Positions 1 to 14,660 are shown, numbered from the stretch's first letter. The stretch is DNA of 32,252 bases from Aeromonas enteropelogenes (GCF_000819845.1 NZ_CDCG01000042.1:1-32252); one strand, 5' to 3'. Made by a program: numbers and translations. The notes: generated by a model not told the origin, from the letters alone.

Positions 1-1896
1 GGGAGGATCATTGAGCAGCGCACGAGCCAGCAAGATCGCCTGGCGCTGCCCCCCTGACAACTGACGCCCCCCCTCCCCAATCTGGCGATCCAGCCCGTTG
101 GGATCCCGATTGGTGAAGTTGGTCACCCCTGCCCGCTTGGCGGCTCGCAATACCCGCACGTCGTCCACCAGCGGGTTGCCCAGCATGATGTTGTCCCGTA
201 CCGAGCCAAAAAAGAGAACCACGTCCTGGGGCACGCAACCGATATTGCGGCGAATAACCGAGGGAGGCAGTTGATCCAGCTCGAATCCGTCGAGACGCAC
301 CGAGCCATCAGTGGGCCGATAGAGCCCCATCAGCAGCTTCTCCAGCGTGGTCTTGCCTGCCCCGATCCGGCCGATAATGGCGATCTTCTCACCAGGCTGA
401 ATGCGCAAATTGATATTGTGCAGGGTGCTGGTTTCCATCCCGGGATATTTGAAGGAAACATTATCAAACTCGATCCGCCCCGAGATGACAGGATGGTGAA
501 TATACTGTTTGCCCTCATCCTGCTCGCCGGGGGTTTGCATGATCTTTTCGAGTATCTCCAGCGCAGATTTTGCCTGGTTATAGCGGGTAGAGAGCACGGA
601 AAGCTGCACCATGGGGGCGATGGCGCGACTGGAGAGCATCACGGCGGCAATCATGCCCCCCATGGTGACCAGCCCCTCGGAAATTTGATATACGCCAACG
701 ATCACCAGCCCCACGGTCACCATCTGCTGGATATAGCTGGCAAGGGACGACATGGCGTTGGTGATGCGCCGGGTCTGCACGCCCCAGGTCGAGATGTGGG
801 ACACTGCCTGCTCCCAACGATGCTGGAACATGCTCTCGGCGCCGAAGATCTTGACGGTTTCCAGCCCGGAGATGCTCTCGATCAGATTGGCGTTTTTCTG
901 GGAAGCGAGGCGCGATCCCTCTTCAATGGATTGCTTCAGGGGCCCCTGGATATAGAAGCTGTATGCGATCAGGATCAGGATGGCGACGATAGGGACCACC
1001 ACCATGACGCCGGCAAACACCCAGATAATGAAGAGGAAGAATATCGCAAAGGGGAGATCGATAAGGGTCGACACTGTGGCGGAGGTAAAGAAATCCCGCA
1101 CCGACTCGAACTCCTGCAGATGTTTGGCAAACGCCCCGGTAGAGGCAGGGCGGGACTCCATCCGCATCCCCATCACCTTGGCGAAAATCTTTGCCGACAG
1201 CAGCACATCTGATTTTTTGCCCGCAATATCGATGAAGTAGCTGCGCAGCTGGCGCATCACAAAGTCAAAGGTAAAGACCACCATGGCCCCGACAGCCAGC
1301 ACCCAGAGCGAATCAAACGCCAGGTTGGGCACTATCTTGTCATAGACGTTCATGGTGAACAGCGGACTGGCCACCGCAAACAGGTTAATGAGGATGGAAG
1401 CGACCAGCACATCGCGATAGATGCCGCGCGATTCGAACAAGGTACTCCAGAACCAGTGCCCATTGCGGGTTTCCAGCACCTTGGGGGAGCGGTCATCAAA
1501 CTTGAACTGCTTTTTCACATAGAAAAGGCGGCCAAGATATTCATCCCCCAGCTGGGGCGTCGATACCCACTGTGCCGCATCCCCTGCCTGCGGGAAGATG
1601 ACGCGCCCCTGACTTCTGTCTTCATTCCACTCCAGCAAGATACAGGCGCTGCCATTTTTCATCTGCAACACGCAGGGCAACAGCAGGGGGGGGATCTCTT
1701 CGAGGGGTTGGATGACCTCGCGAGCAGAGAGGCCACCCCGTTCGGCCGCACGGCTAAACAGGGCGGTGGTCAGACGACCGGATACCAGTGGAAGTCCGTT
1801 CGTCAGGGCATCCTGACTATTGGGCACACCATAGAAGCGGGTCAGAAAGACCAGACATTCCAACAGTTCATCGATACGACTAGTTTCTGCTTGCAT
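1..1896 (-). CDS. Type I secretion system permease/ATPase (LapB/RtxB-like), 3' end cut by window edge
   Basis: Inner-membrane ABC exporter subunit that would drive secretion of a large RTX-type adhesin or toxin together with an HlyD-type adaptor and a TolC-type channel. 632 residues are visible. Residues 1-135 form a C39-peptidase-like domain without the catalytic Cys or His at the expected places, as in LapB/HlyB-type transporters that do not cleave a leader. Hydrophobic segments at about 162-182, 196-214, 281-315 and 392-425 form the membrane domain. The ATPase follows: Walker A GRIGAGKT (509-516), Q-loop Gln557, signature LSGGQ (613-617). The frame runs off position 1 just before the expected Walker B. 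The start is the first ATG after an in-frame TGA, with a weak AGGA upstream. Adaptor, channel and substrate genes are not in view, so the substrate is unknown. The family call is firm; LapB versus RtxB is not. Confidence 0.9.
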   Translation of the reverse strand, partial: MQAETSRIDELLECLVFLTRFYGVPNSQDALTNGLPLVSGRLTTALFSRAAERGGLSAREVIQPLEEIPPLLLPCVLQMKNGSACILLEWNEDRSQGRVIFPQAGDAAQWVSTPQLGDEYLGRLFYVKKQFKFDDRSPKVLETRNGHWFWSTLFESRGIYRDVLVASILINLFAVASPLFTMNVYDKIVPNLAFDSLWVLAVGAMVVFTFDFVMRQLRSYFIDIAGKKSDVLLSAKIFAKVMGMRMESRPASTGAFAKHLQEFESVRDFFTSATVSTLIDLPFAIFFLFIIWVFAGVMVVVPIVAILILIAYSFYIQGPLKQSIEEGSRLASQKNANLIESISGLETVKIFGAESMFQHRWEQAVSHISTWGVQTRRITNAMSSLASYIQQMVTVGLVIVGVYQISEGLVTMGGMIAAVMLSSRAIAPMVQLSVLSTRYNQAKSALEILEKIMQTPGEQDEGKQYIHHPVISGRIEFDNVSFKYPGMETSTLHNINLRIQPGEKIAIIGRIGAGKTTLEKLLMGLYRPTDGSVRLDGFELDQLPPSVIRRNIGCVPQDVVLFFGSVRDNIMLGNPLVDDVRVLRAAKRAGVTNFTNRDPNGLDRQIGEGGRQLSGGQRQAILLARALLNDPP

Positions 1897-1905
1897 AGCA
1901 TCCTG

Positions 1906-2090
1906 TCACGGCATAAATGAGGTCGGTACGAAACGCATCTGTTCGTATTCCCCGGCATAGCGACTCAAAGAGAACACCACGATACCATCAGGATGTCGAC
2001 TCAGCAGACCAAGGCTGACATCGATGGCCCTCTTCGGATGACCACGTCCTCCAACAGGTGCGGCTCCGCCCTCCCCCCTTCATGGTGCAT
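1906..2090 (-). pseudogene. Short frameshifted gene remnant upstream of the secretion ABC gene
   Basis: An open frame from 2079 to a TGA at 1908-1906 reads like real protein near its end (…GIVVFSLSRYAGEYEQMRF…) but has no start codon. A second frame starting at ATG 2090 (MHHEGGRAEPHLLEDVVIRR…) joins it if one G is added to the CCC/GGG run at 2028-2030, giving about 61 residues. The TGA lies nine bases before the ABC transporter ATG, as a preceding operon gene would. No Shine-Dalgarno is visible before ATG 2090. I do not recognise the protein. It could be the broken tail of a degraded gene, a single-base error, or chance. Confidence 0.35.
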
Positions 2091-2281
2091 TACAACAGAC
2101 AGAGGAGATGGATATCTATGACTGGCTACACATCAGAGGGATGAAACCGGACTTGTTTGATAGCGTTTGTTCTCACGGCGCATCACTATAATAGCCTGAC
2201 GATGACAAAACTATAGTTAAAAAATACAAACTTTTTTATATAACCGTCTGTTTTACTAAGAAATATTAATTTCGAACTCAA
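2091..2281. other. Gene-free stretch between the secretion gene and yhcC
   Basis: About 190 bases, becoming markedly AT-rich from roughly 2190 (runs of A and T at 2216-2275). Promoters for the secretion operon (minus strand) may lie here, but no convincing -35/-10 pair was found. No GC-rich hairpin with a T-run follows the yhcC stop, so yhcC has no obvious intrinsic terminator. Confidence 0.5.
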
Positions 2282-3211
2282 TTATGGGACGCAAAGTGTA
2301 AAGGGACGTCCCAGCGCCTGCCCTTGCGGGCCACTCTTCTCCAATGCCTTGGCGATGTCCGCCATGGCCGTCCAGCGGTTCTCGCACCAGGCCGGTGCCA
2401 GCAGGGTCGGCCGGCGGGCCGAAGCCGAGATGCGGTGATAAACCACCTCGGGGGGCGTGTGCTGGATCATGGCGACCGCCGCCTCCACATATTGCTCCAG
2501 AGTCAGCACCTCCAGCCTTCCGGCCTGCCATGCCTTGCCAAGGGTACTGCCCTGCACCACGTGGAGCGGATGCAACTTGATCCCCTCCACCCCCGTCTCC
2601 ACGATGCGATGCAGGGTATCCAGACTGTCCATCGGCACCTCGCCGGGCAAGCCGACGATAAGGTGGGCACACACCTTGATCCCCCGCTGATGGGCCCGTG
2701 TAACCGCATCGACATAGGCAGCATAGCCGTGCCCCCGATTGATGCGCTGCAAGGTCTTGTCGTTGGCGCTCTGCAGTCCCAACTCCAGCCACACCTCGTA
2801 ACCACGGGCCTGATAGCCTGCCAGCAGATCCAGCACTGCATCCGGCACGCAGTCGGGCCGGGTACCGACGCACAATCCGACCATGTCGCTGACCGACAAG
2901 GCCTCTTCATACATCCGCTGCAGGTACTCCACCTCCGCATAGGTGCTGGTATAGGCCTGAAAATAAGCGAGATAGCGCTTGGCGCGGGTCACTTCATCCC
3001 GGCGAGCCAGCAGCTGCTGCACGACGGAGAGCTGCTGAGCCGACTCGTCGGCAAACGAGGAGACATTGCAAAATGTGCAACCGCCACGCCCCAGAGTGCC
3101 GTCCCGGTTGGGACAGGTAAAAGCACCGTGGATGGAGAGCTTGTGGATCTTCTGGCCGTGGCGCTGTTTGAGATCCTGACCGAATGTATTGACGAGTTCG
3201 TGTAACTGCAT
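2282..3211 (-). CDS. yhcC: YhcC-like radical SAM protein (TIGR01212 family)
   Basis: Predicted radical S-adenosylmethionine enzyme of unknown substrate. The chosen start (ATG 3211, GGAG five bases upstream) gives 309 residues, the length I recall for E. coli YhcC; an upstream in-frame ATG at 3253 has no better ribosome site. The N-terminal third has the cluster-binding cysteines in CPNRDGTLGRGGCTFC (CX11CX2C), the spacing of this subfamily. Further on are typical radical-SAM core stretches such as LGLQSANDKTLQRINRGH and HLIVGLPGE. The gene is divergent from gltB, as in E. coli, which supports orthology. Family membership is strong; the reaction is unknown. Confidence 0.92.
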   Translation of the reverse strand: MQLHELVNTFGQDLKQRHGQKIHKLSIHGAFTCPNRDGTLGRGGCTFCNVSSFADESAQQLSVVQQLLARRDEVTRAKRYLAYFQAYTSTYAEVEYLQRMYEEALSVSDMVGLCVGTRPDCVPDAVLDLLAGYQARGYEVWLELGLQSANDKTLQRINRGHGYAAYVDAVTRAHQRGIKVCAHLIVGLPGEVPMDSLDTLHRIVETGVEGIKLHPLHVVQGSTLGKAWQAGRLEVLTLEQYVEAAVAMIQHTPPEVVYHRISASARRPTLLAPAWCENRWTAMADIAKALEKSGPQGQALGRPFTLCVP

Positions 3212-3411
3212 GGCTCCTCCGCTAAAGGAGCGCCATTGTACGAGTTTGCGCAAAACCGGCGCTGCGCTGGATCAAGGGAAGGTAAGAGCAAGAAAACATA
3301 TAAATATTCACTCTTTGTCGGATAAATATATGAAACCACCCGCTTACCGACGCTTTTGAAACCTCTGTGACCTGCTGTAACACTTTTATTCGGCCAACAA
3401 AACCAGCGATA

Positions 3412-3454
3412 AACTATTGTTGAACAATAAAAATTTTTAAGAGTAGCAATAGTT
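3412..3454. repeat. Nested inverted repeats in the yhcC-gltB intergenic region
   Basis: TATTGT-TGA-ACAATA at 3415-3429 is a perfect 6-base dyad. A wider pair, AACTATTG at 3412-3419 and CAATAGTT at 3447-3454, encloses it with an AT-rich spacer. The arrangement suits a dimeric regulator site or a foldable leader. No known operator consensus fits clearly. Confidence 0.5.
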
Positions 3455-3465
3455 CATAAATGCAA

Positions 3466-3504
3466 GGGAGAGGAGTGCGAAATGTGATCGTCTGCACCTC
3501 TCCC
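3466..3504 (+). promoter_or_regulatory. Stem-loop in the gltB leader
   Basis: GGGAGAGG (3466-3473) pairs perfectly with CCTCTCCC (3497-3504). The stem extends by TGC/GCA after a two-base bulge and has a loop of about 15 bases. No T-run follows, so it is not a standard terminator. It lies over 300 bases before the gltB start. Confidence 0.5.
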
Positions 3505-3825
3505 GGCCCGAGATTGGTAAAATTACTACACCTTGCGTCACAGAAGGAGTCCACCATCAAAGCCTGACAATCTGGACCATCCATCTGCAAAACAGAAAAA
3601 AAACAGAATAAACCAACATAAAATTACGATATCACTCCAGCAATCCATATTTTGTTATGTGTATGTAACATTGCATACAGCCCGGATGTCCAATTGACCT
3701 TGCCGAAAAATCCCATTAGTTTGGAGATTCGCCACCTCAGGCGGACGGAACCACAAGAGCCAATCGCAATTTATGCAGTCTGTTTTATGACAGTGCGATG
3801 CAAGGCCGAGCAAGGGAGAAATGCA

Positions 3826-9711
<5,886 letters not shown>

Positions 9712-9743
9712 TCCGCCATCGCAGCCCCTGCGTCAGCCAATAC

Positions 9744-9773
9744 AGAGCCCCGCCGATGCGGGGCTCTCTTTTT
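9744..9773 (+). terminator. Intrinsic terminator after gltD
   Basis: AGAGCCCCGC-CGAT-GCGGGGCTCT is a perfect 10-base stem with a 4-base loop, followed by CTTTTT. Confidence 0.93.
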
Positions 9774-9808
9774 ATGAGCCCTCCTGATTGGCCCCTTTCC
9801 CGTAAAAA

Positions 9809-9823
9809 CTCAAACTATTTGAG
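9809..9823. repeat. Perfect dyad upstream of rhlE
   Basis: CTCAAA-CTA-TTTGAG, a 6-base inverted repeat in the 270-base gltD-rhlE gap. It may be an operator or chance. No convincing promoter hexamers could be assigned in the rest of the gap. Confidence 0.35.
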
Positions 9824-9983
9824 GCAGAATTTGTAGCATCTATCTGATACACTTCGCGCCCGCCATTTTCCGGCCACTCTCTGACGTGATGTCAGACACA
9901 GCCGTCGGTGGTCATAACCGACTTTTCGCTCATACCGAGCCAACCAGGCCAGCCATAGTCCCGCTGGAACACAGGAACCCCTT

Positions 9984-11279
9984 ATGAGATTTGAATCGTT
10001 CGATTTTGCCCCCGAGATTTTGCGCGCCATTTCAGAGTGCGGTTATCAGGAAATGACCCCTGTGCAGAGCCAAGCCATCCCGGCCGTGCGCCGTGGCCGC
10101 GACCTGCTGGCCAGCGCCCAAACCGGCACCGGCAAGACCGCCGCCTTCGCCCTGCCCATCCTGCAGCGTCTGGTGGACAATCCGGCGCCGGTGCAGCCCT
10201 CCAACGCCCGGGTACTGATCCTGACCCCGACCCGCGAGCTGGCGGCCCAGGTGGCGAGCAACATCAATGACTTCGCCAAGTATCTGGCGATCACCACCCT
10301 CACCATCGTTGGTGGCGGCAAGCAGGACGTGCAGGCCAAGCGGTTGAAAGCGGGCGCTCACATTATCGTGGCGACCCCGGGTCGTCTGCTCGAACACCTC
10401 ACCGCCTGCAACCTGAGCCTCTCCGGGGTCGAGACCCTGGTGCTGGACGAAGCGGATCGCATCCTCGACATGGGCTTCAGCGCCGATGTGCAGAAGATCC
10501 TGCAAGCGGTCAACAAGACCCACCAGAACCTGCTGTTCTCCGCCACCTTCTCCGAGGCGGTGAAGAAGCTCGCCAACCTGATGCTGGACAAGCCGCAGGT
10601 GGTGGCCGTCAACAAGCAGAACTCCACTGCCGACACCGTCAGCCACACCGTCTACCCGGTGGAGCAGAAGCGCAAGCGCGAGCTGCTCTCCGAGCTCATC
10701 GGCAAGCAGAACTGGCAGCAGGTGCTGGTGTTCGCCAGCACCCGCGAGAGCTGCGACGAGCTGGTGGAAGAGCTGAACCTCGATGGCATCAAGTCCGCCG
10801 TGGTACACGGCGACAAGGCCCAGGGCAGCCGTCGCCGCGCCCTGCGCGAATTCAGCGAGGGCAAGCTGCGGGTGCTGGTGGCCACCGAAGTGGCCGCGCG
10901 CGGGCTGGATATTCCGGATCTGGCCTACGTGGTCAACTATGACCTGCCGTTCCTCGCCGAAGACTACGTGCACCGCATCGGCCGTACCGGTCGCGCCGGC
11001 AAGAGCGGCATGGCCATCTCCTTCGTCAGCCGCGAGGAAGAGCGCACCCTGCTGGAGATAGAAGCGCTGATCGGTCAGAAGATCCGCCGCATCATGGTGC
11101 CGGGCTACGAGGTGAGCAGCCGCGACGATCTGATCAAGCAGTTGCAGGAGCGCCGCCGTTTCGGCAAGCGCCCGCAGCGTGAAGACAACGCCGCCGCCCA
11201 GGCCATGGCCGAAGCCAAGCTGCAGGGCCAGCGCCTCAAGCGTCTGGCGGCCGCCAAGAAGCCCCGCCAGCCGAAGTAA
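9984..11279 (+). CDS. rhlE: DEAD-box ATP-dependent RNA helicase, RhlE type
   Basis: RNA-dependent ATPase that remodels RNA duplexes; RhlE acts in ribosome assembly and mRNA decay. All core motifs are present: Q motif (TPVQSQAIP, about 25-33), Walker A AQTGTGKT (45-52), PTRELA, TPGR, DEAD (155-158), SAT (186-188), a motif V region (VATEVAARGLDIP) and HRIGRTGR. The tail after about residue 380 is basic, ending QRLKRLAAAKKPRQPK, as often seen in RhlE RNA-binding extensions. 431 residues. The ATG has AGGAAC eight bases upstream. It is monocistronic, with terminators on both sides. The opening MRFESFDFAPEILRAISECGY resembles RhlE more than SrmB, DeaD or RhlB, but subfamily assignment by eye is less certain than the helicase call. 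Confidence 0.9.
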   Translation: MRFESFDFAPEILRAISECGYQEMTPVQSQAIPAVRRGRDLLASAQTGTGKTAAFALPILQRLVDNPAPVQPSNARVLILTPTRELAAQVASNINDFAKYLAITTLTIVGGGKQDVQAKRLKAGAHIIVATPGRLLEHLTACNLSLSGVETLVLDEADRILDMGFSADVQKILQAVNKTHQNLLFSATFSEAVKKLANLMLDKPQVVAVNKQNSTADTVSHTVYPVEQKRKRELLSELIGKQNWQQVLVFASTRESCDELVEELNLDGIKSAVVHGDKAQGSRRRALREFSEGKLRVLVATEVAARGLDIPDLAYVVNYDLPFLAEDYVHRIGRTGRAGKSGMAISFVSREEERTLLEIEALIGQKIRRIMVPGYEVSSRDDLIKQLQERRRFGKRPQREDNAAAQAMAEAKLQGQRLKRLAAAKKPRQPK

Positions 11280-11333
11280 GGACCACCCCTTCTTCCCTTC
11301 AGTGAGAGGAGAGGGGCAAACATCTCATATACC

Positions 11334-11354
11334 AAAGGCGCCACTGGCGCCTTT
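11334..11354 (+). terminator. Hairpin terminator after rhlE
   Basis: AAAGGCGCC-ACT-GGCGCCTTT, a perfect 9-base stem 55 bases after the rhlE stop. The T-run is short, so termination may be partial. Confidence 0.7.
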
Positions 11355-11405
11355 ATGCTGTTGATTAGCCGGCCTTGCGTCCGGCTCCCTTTGTGAGGAA
11401 CCGTG

Positions 11406-12047
11406 ATGACCCTTCCCACCTACAACCAGGCCCTGCTCGAGATGGCCAGCCAGAGCCTGGCCGAGCTGGCGCGCACCGCCGCCCAGAAGGCGGGCAAGCG
11501 CACCCCCGCCCAGGAGAGCCATTTTCTGTGTACCTGGATGGCGGAATCTCTCAAGGAGAAGCGCTTCTCCCGGCTGGTGATGGAGGATCTCAAAGAGTGG
11601 GTTCAGCTGGGCCGCACCCTGGGGGCCAGCGCCGATCTCAAGGGGCTGCTCGAGCGCATCGTCAGCCAGTATGAGCGCGCCATGGCTGCCCCGACCCAGC
11701 TCGGGACCAGACTCAACGCACTGCTGGCCGAGCTCGCCGCCGCTGGCTGGCTTGTCATCACGGAGAGCGAGATCAACGCCAAGCTCAAGTTGCAGTCGGG
11801 CGGCCAGCCCAGCCTCATCATCAGTGCCAGCGAATATGGCGAGCATATCGAGGACGGCGAGCTGACCCGCCCCCTCACCCTCTATGTGCGCGGCGACGAG
11901 CAGCAGCTGGCCCGGGCTGCCTTTACCCACGCTCTCTTGCTGAGCCAGGGCAACAAGAAGGGCTCCCTGGTCAAGCACCACAAGGCCTACCGGTTGATGC
12001 CGGGCAACGCGCAACCGGCACGGGCCCTGTTGGCCGATGCGCTCTAG
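11406..12047 (+). CDS. DUF2913-like protein
   Basis: Soluble protein of 213 residues with no signal peptide or membrane segment. The layout resembles my memory of the DUF2913 family of Vibrio and Aeromonas: a helical N-terminal half with a conserved FSR-VMEDLKEWVQLGR-like stretch (FSRLVMEDLKEWVQLGRT, about 57-74), then an alpha/beta C-terminal half (PLTLYVRGDEQQLARAAFTHA). No catalytic motif is seen and no function is known to me. ATG 11406 is chosen over the adjacent in-frame GTG 11403 because GAGGAA lies at a good distance. It stands alone between terminators. The family assignment is from memory and moderately sure; that the gene is real is much surer, given backbone-like base use. Confidence 0.75.
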   Translation: MTLPTYNQALLEMASQSLAELARTAAQKAGKRTPAQESHFLCTWMAESLKEKRFSRLVMEDLKEWVQLGRTLGASADLKGLLERIVSQYERAMAAPTQLGTRLNALLAELAAAGWLVITESEINAKLKLQSGGQPSLIISASEYGEHIEDGELTRPLTLYVRGDEQQLARAAFTHALLLSQGNKKGSLVKHHKAYRLMPGNAQPARALLADAL

Positions 12048-12094
12048 CCAGATGAGACTCGTCAGACCGCTTAAGCACTGCATCACGCCATAAG

Positions 12095-12124
12095 AAAACG
12101 GCAGACCACTGGGTCTGCCGTTTT
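12095..12124. terminator. Bidirectional terminator between the DUF2913-like gene and feoC
   Basis: AAAACGGCAGACC pairs with GGTCTGCCGTTTT around a 4-base loop. The T-run on one strand and A-run on the other let it serve the converging genes on both sides. Confidence 0.93.
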
Positions 12125-12150
12125 CATTTCCAGGCGATGGCAAAAGACGA

Positions 12151-12390
12151 CTAGCGCACCTTGAGCCCAATCTGGCCCGGGGCGCACCACTCGAAGATCA
12201 CCTCTTCACTCTTGCCGCAGCAGCTGCCGCCGCAGAGCCGGTTCTCCCGCTTGATGACTCGCCCCTTGCGCATCCAGACACCGAGCATGGCCTCCACCGC
12301 ATCTTCCGAGGTGTGGAAGTGGCGAGCCAGATCCCGCCTGCTCACCTTCTGCTGCGCGGCGAGATAGTCACCCAGCTCGCGCAGGATCAC
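12151..12390 (-). CDS. feoC: FeoC, small iron(II) transport protein with winged helix and cysteine cluster
   Basis: Accessory protein of the Feo system, thought to protect FeoB or respond to iron or oxygen. It has 79 residues: a winged-helix part (ILRELGDYLAAQQKVSRRDLARHF) and then four cysteines in CGGSCCG…WC (53, 57, 58, 69), which suggest an iron-sulfur cluster. The start is GTG, overlapping the feoB stop as GTGA, so translation is likely coupled. Last gene of feoABC, followed by a terminator. Confidence 0.92.
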   Translation of the reverse strand: MILRELGDYLAAQQKVSRRDLARHFHTSEDAVEAMLGVWMRKGRVIKRENRLCGGSCCGKSEEVIFEWCAPGQIGLKVR

Positions 12391-14660
12391 AGGACCACCA
12401 CCTTGCGGGCGACGATGTCACCGTGACGGCGCCCCAGCCACCAGAGCAGCACCAGAGAAAGACCGTAGCTGGCGATCCAGAACAGGCTCTGCTCGGGATG
12501 GTCGGCGAAGGTCGCCACCTGATAGAAGAGGGTGGCACACATAAAGGCCATGTAGTTGCACCAGGCGGCGGTAAAAAGTGCCCACTGGCGGCCGGTTTCC
12601 CGCACCAGAGCCCCCATGGCTGCGGCGCAGGGCATGTAGAGCAGCACGAACAACAGATAGGCAAAGGCACCGGCCGCCCCGTCGAAGTGGGTCTGCATGT
12701 TGCCGTAGGTGGAGATGTCGACCTCCTGCTCTTCTGCTGCGGCTTGCTGATCCGCCAGATCCCCTACCGAGATCCCCATGGGATCGGTCGGGTCGATGGA
12801 AGAGAGATTGTCGGCCACCGCGCTGATGGCCTCCTTGAAGCTGGCCACGAGGGAGAACTCGGCCGCCTCTTCATCCCCTTCCCCGCTGCCGGCGTAGAGG
12901 CTGTTGAGCGTACCGACCACCGCTTCCTTGGCGAAGATACCGGTGACGATGCCGACTGTAGCCTGCCAGTTGTCATCGCGCACACCGATGGGGTGCAGCA
13001 CCGGAGTGACCGCCTGGCTCACCTTGCTCAGCACAGAGTCTTCCTGCTCCTGGTGGCCAAAGCTGCCATCGGTACCCAGGGAGTTGAGCACGCTCAGCAC
13101 GGCGACCACCAGCACGATGGTTTTACCGGCGCCGAACACGAAGGATTTAAGCTTCTGCCAGGTCTTGATCCCCACGTTGACCGGACGCGGCCACTCGTAG
13201 TCCGGCATCTCCATCAACATGGAGTCGCTCTTGCCAGGCAGCAGGGTGCTGCGTAGCAACAGGCCGGTGAGCACAGCCACCAGGATGCCGATGAGATAGA
13301 GACCAAACACCAGGTTCTGACCGGAGTGCGGGAAGAAAGCCACCGCAAACAGGGCGTAGACCGGCAGACGGGCACCGCACGACATGAAGGGGGCCATGGC
13401 CGAGGTCATCAGCCGCTCGCGCTCGGAGTTGAGAGTACGGGTCGCCATCACCGAGGGCACGGTACAGCCAAAGCCCATCAACATGGGGACAAATGCCTTG
13501 CCCGGCAGACCGAGGCGGCGCATCAGGGCATCTACAACGAAGGCGGCCCGCGCCAGATAGCCGGAGCTCTCCAGCACCGCCAGGAACAGGTAGAGACAGC
13601 CTATCACCGGGATAAAGGTGGCGACGGTCTGCAAACCCACACCGAAACCGTCCGCCAGGATGGCACCGAGCCACTCGGGGGCATTGACCAGCCCCAGCAG
13701 GTAATGCACGCCATCGACGAACAGGGCGCCGCCCATGATGTCGAAGAAGTCGATGAAGGCGCTGCCCACATTGATGGCAAACATGAACATCAGGTACATC
13801 ACCAGCAGGAAGAAGGGGATGCCGAACCAGCGGTTGAGTAGCACCCGATCGAGCTTCTCGCTCTGGGCCACGGTGAGCTTTCCCTTCTGCTGGCAAGCCT
13901 CGGCGGCCCACAGATGGATGTGGCCATAACGGATATCCGCCAGCTGCAGATCGATGTCCTGCCCCTGCTGGGCACGGCTCACCACGTTGGCCGCAGCCTC
14001 ATGCTGGCCAGGCAGCAAGGTCTCCTGCATCACCGCATCTTCTTCGAGCAGGCGCAGGGCGCGGCCACGGGTCGTCAGATGATGGGGGGCAAGCAGGCTC
14101 TCAAGCTCCGCCAGATCTTTTTCAAGCTCAGTGCCATAGTCGAGCATCAGCGCCTGTTGCGCCTTGCCGATAAACTGCTGGATCTGGCCCTTGAAGGCGG
14201 CAACCTGCCTGGCGTTGTGGGCGGAGAGCGCCACCACCGGGCAACCGAGGGACTTGGCAAGCAGGGTTTCATCTATGGTCACCCGCCGCTTTTGCAGGAT
14301 ATCCATCTTGTTGAGCACCACCACCATGGGCAGCCCCAGCTCGCGCAGTTGCAGCGTCAGATAGAGGGAGCGCTCCAGATTGGCGGCATCGATGACATTG
14401 AGCAGCAGATCAGGCTGCTGATCCTCGACGAAGCGGCTGGCGATCTGCTCGTCCAGGCTCCCCTCCTGATTGGCCAGGCTATAGATGCCGGGCAGGTCCA
14501 TCAGCTTGTAATCGTGTCCATCGACCGAAAACTCGCCCATCTTCTTGTCAACGGTGACCCCGCTCCAGTTGCCCACCTGCTGGCGGGCCCCGGTCAGGGC
14601 ATTGAACAGGGAGGTCTTGCCGCTATTGGGATTGCCAACCGTTACCAGGGAATAATTCAT
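12387..14660 (-). CDS. feoB: FeoB, iron(II) transporter with N-terminal GTPase
   Basis: Inner-membrane transporter for ferrous iron. It has 757 residues. The GTPase comes first: G1 GNPNSGKT (9-16), G3 DLPG (55-58), G4 NKMD (117-120). A helical spacer follows, then a multi-span membrane region from about 285 with Gate-type stretches such as GFGCTVPSVMATR and MSCGARLPVYALF, and a C-terminal region ending in VVL. ATG 14660 is chosen because it overlaps the feoA stop as ATGA; an in-frame start at 14723 would sit deep inside feoA. Second gene of the feoABC operon. Confidence 0.97.
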   Translation of the reverse strand: MNYSLVTVGNPNSGKTSLFNALTGARQQVGNWSGVTVDKKMGEFSVDGHDYKLMDLPGIYSLANQEGSLDEQIASRFVEDQQPDLLLNVIDAANLERSLYLTLQLRELGLPMVVVLNKMDILQKRRVTIDETLLAKSLGCPVVALSAHNARQVAAFKGQIQQFIGKAQQALMLDYGTELEKDLAELESLLAPHHLTTRGRALRLLEEDAVMQETLLPGQHEAAANVVSRAQQGQDIDLQLADIRYGHIHLWAAEACQQKGKLTVAQSEKLDRVLLNRWFGIPFFLLVMYLMFMFAINVGSAFIDFFDIMGGALFVDGVHYLLGLVNAPEWLGAILADGFGVGLQTVATFIPVIGCLYLFLAVLESSGYLARAAFVVDALMRRLGLPGKAFVPMLMGFGCTVPSVMATRTLNSERERLMTSAMAPFMSCGARLPVYALFAVAFFPHSGQNLVFGLYLIGILVAVLTGLLLRSTLLPGKSDSMLMEMPDYEWPRPVNVGIKTWQKLKSFVFGAGKTIVLVVAVLSVLNSLGTDGSFGHQEQEDSVLSKVSQAVTPVLHPIGVRDDNWQATVGIVTGIFAKEAVVGTLNSLYAGSGEGDEEAAEFSLVASFKEAISAVADNLSSIDPTDPMGISVGDLADQQAAAEEQEVDISTYGNMQTHFDGAAGAFAYLLFVLLYMPCAAAMGALVRETGRQWALFTAAWCNYMAFMCATLFYQVATFADHPEQSLFWIASYGLSLVLLWWLGRRHGDIVARKVVVL

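Larger units (their letters stand above)
3212..3825. promoter_or_regulatory. yhcC-gltB divergent control region and long gltB leader
   Basis: About 610 bases without a convincing gene. An open frame continues upstream of the gltB start to 3652, but it does not resemble GltB and is rejected as coding. The stretch contains a nested dyad (3412-3454) and a stem-loop (3466-3504), listed separately. TTGACC near 3693 with TAGTTT 17 bases later is a possible but weak promoter. Global regulation of gltBD by nitrogen or leucine-responsive factors is known in enterics; I could not identify a specific operator here. Confidence 0.45.

Noticed and set aside
2108..2191. 27-codon plus-strand open frame (MDIYDWLHIRGMK…)
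   Set aside because: The purine-rich GAGGAG directly touches the ATG, too close for a ribosome site, and it runs opposite the gene remnant. Too short to support.
3652..3825. 58-codon N-terminal extension of gltB
   Set aside because: It would precede the processed Cys nucleophile with sequence unlike GltB propeptides, while ATG 3826 has a good ribosome site.
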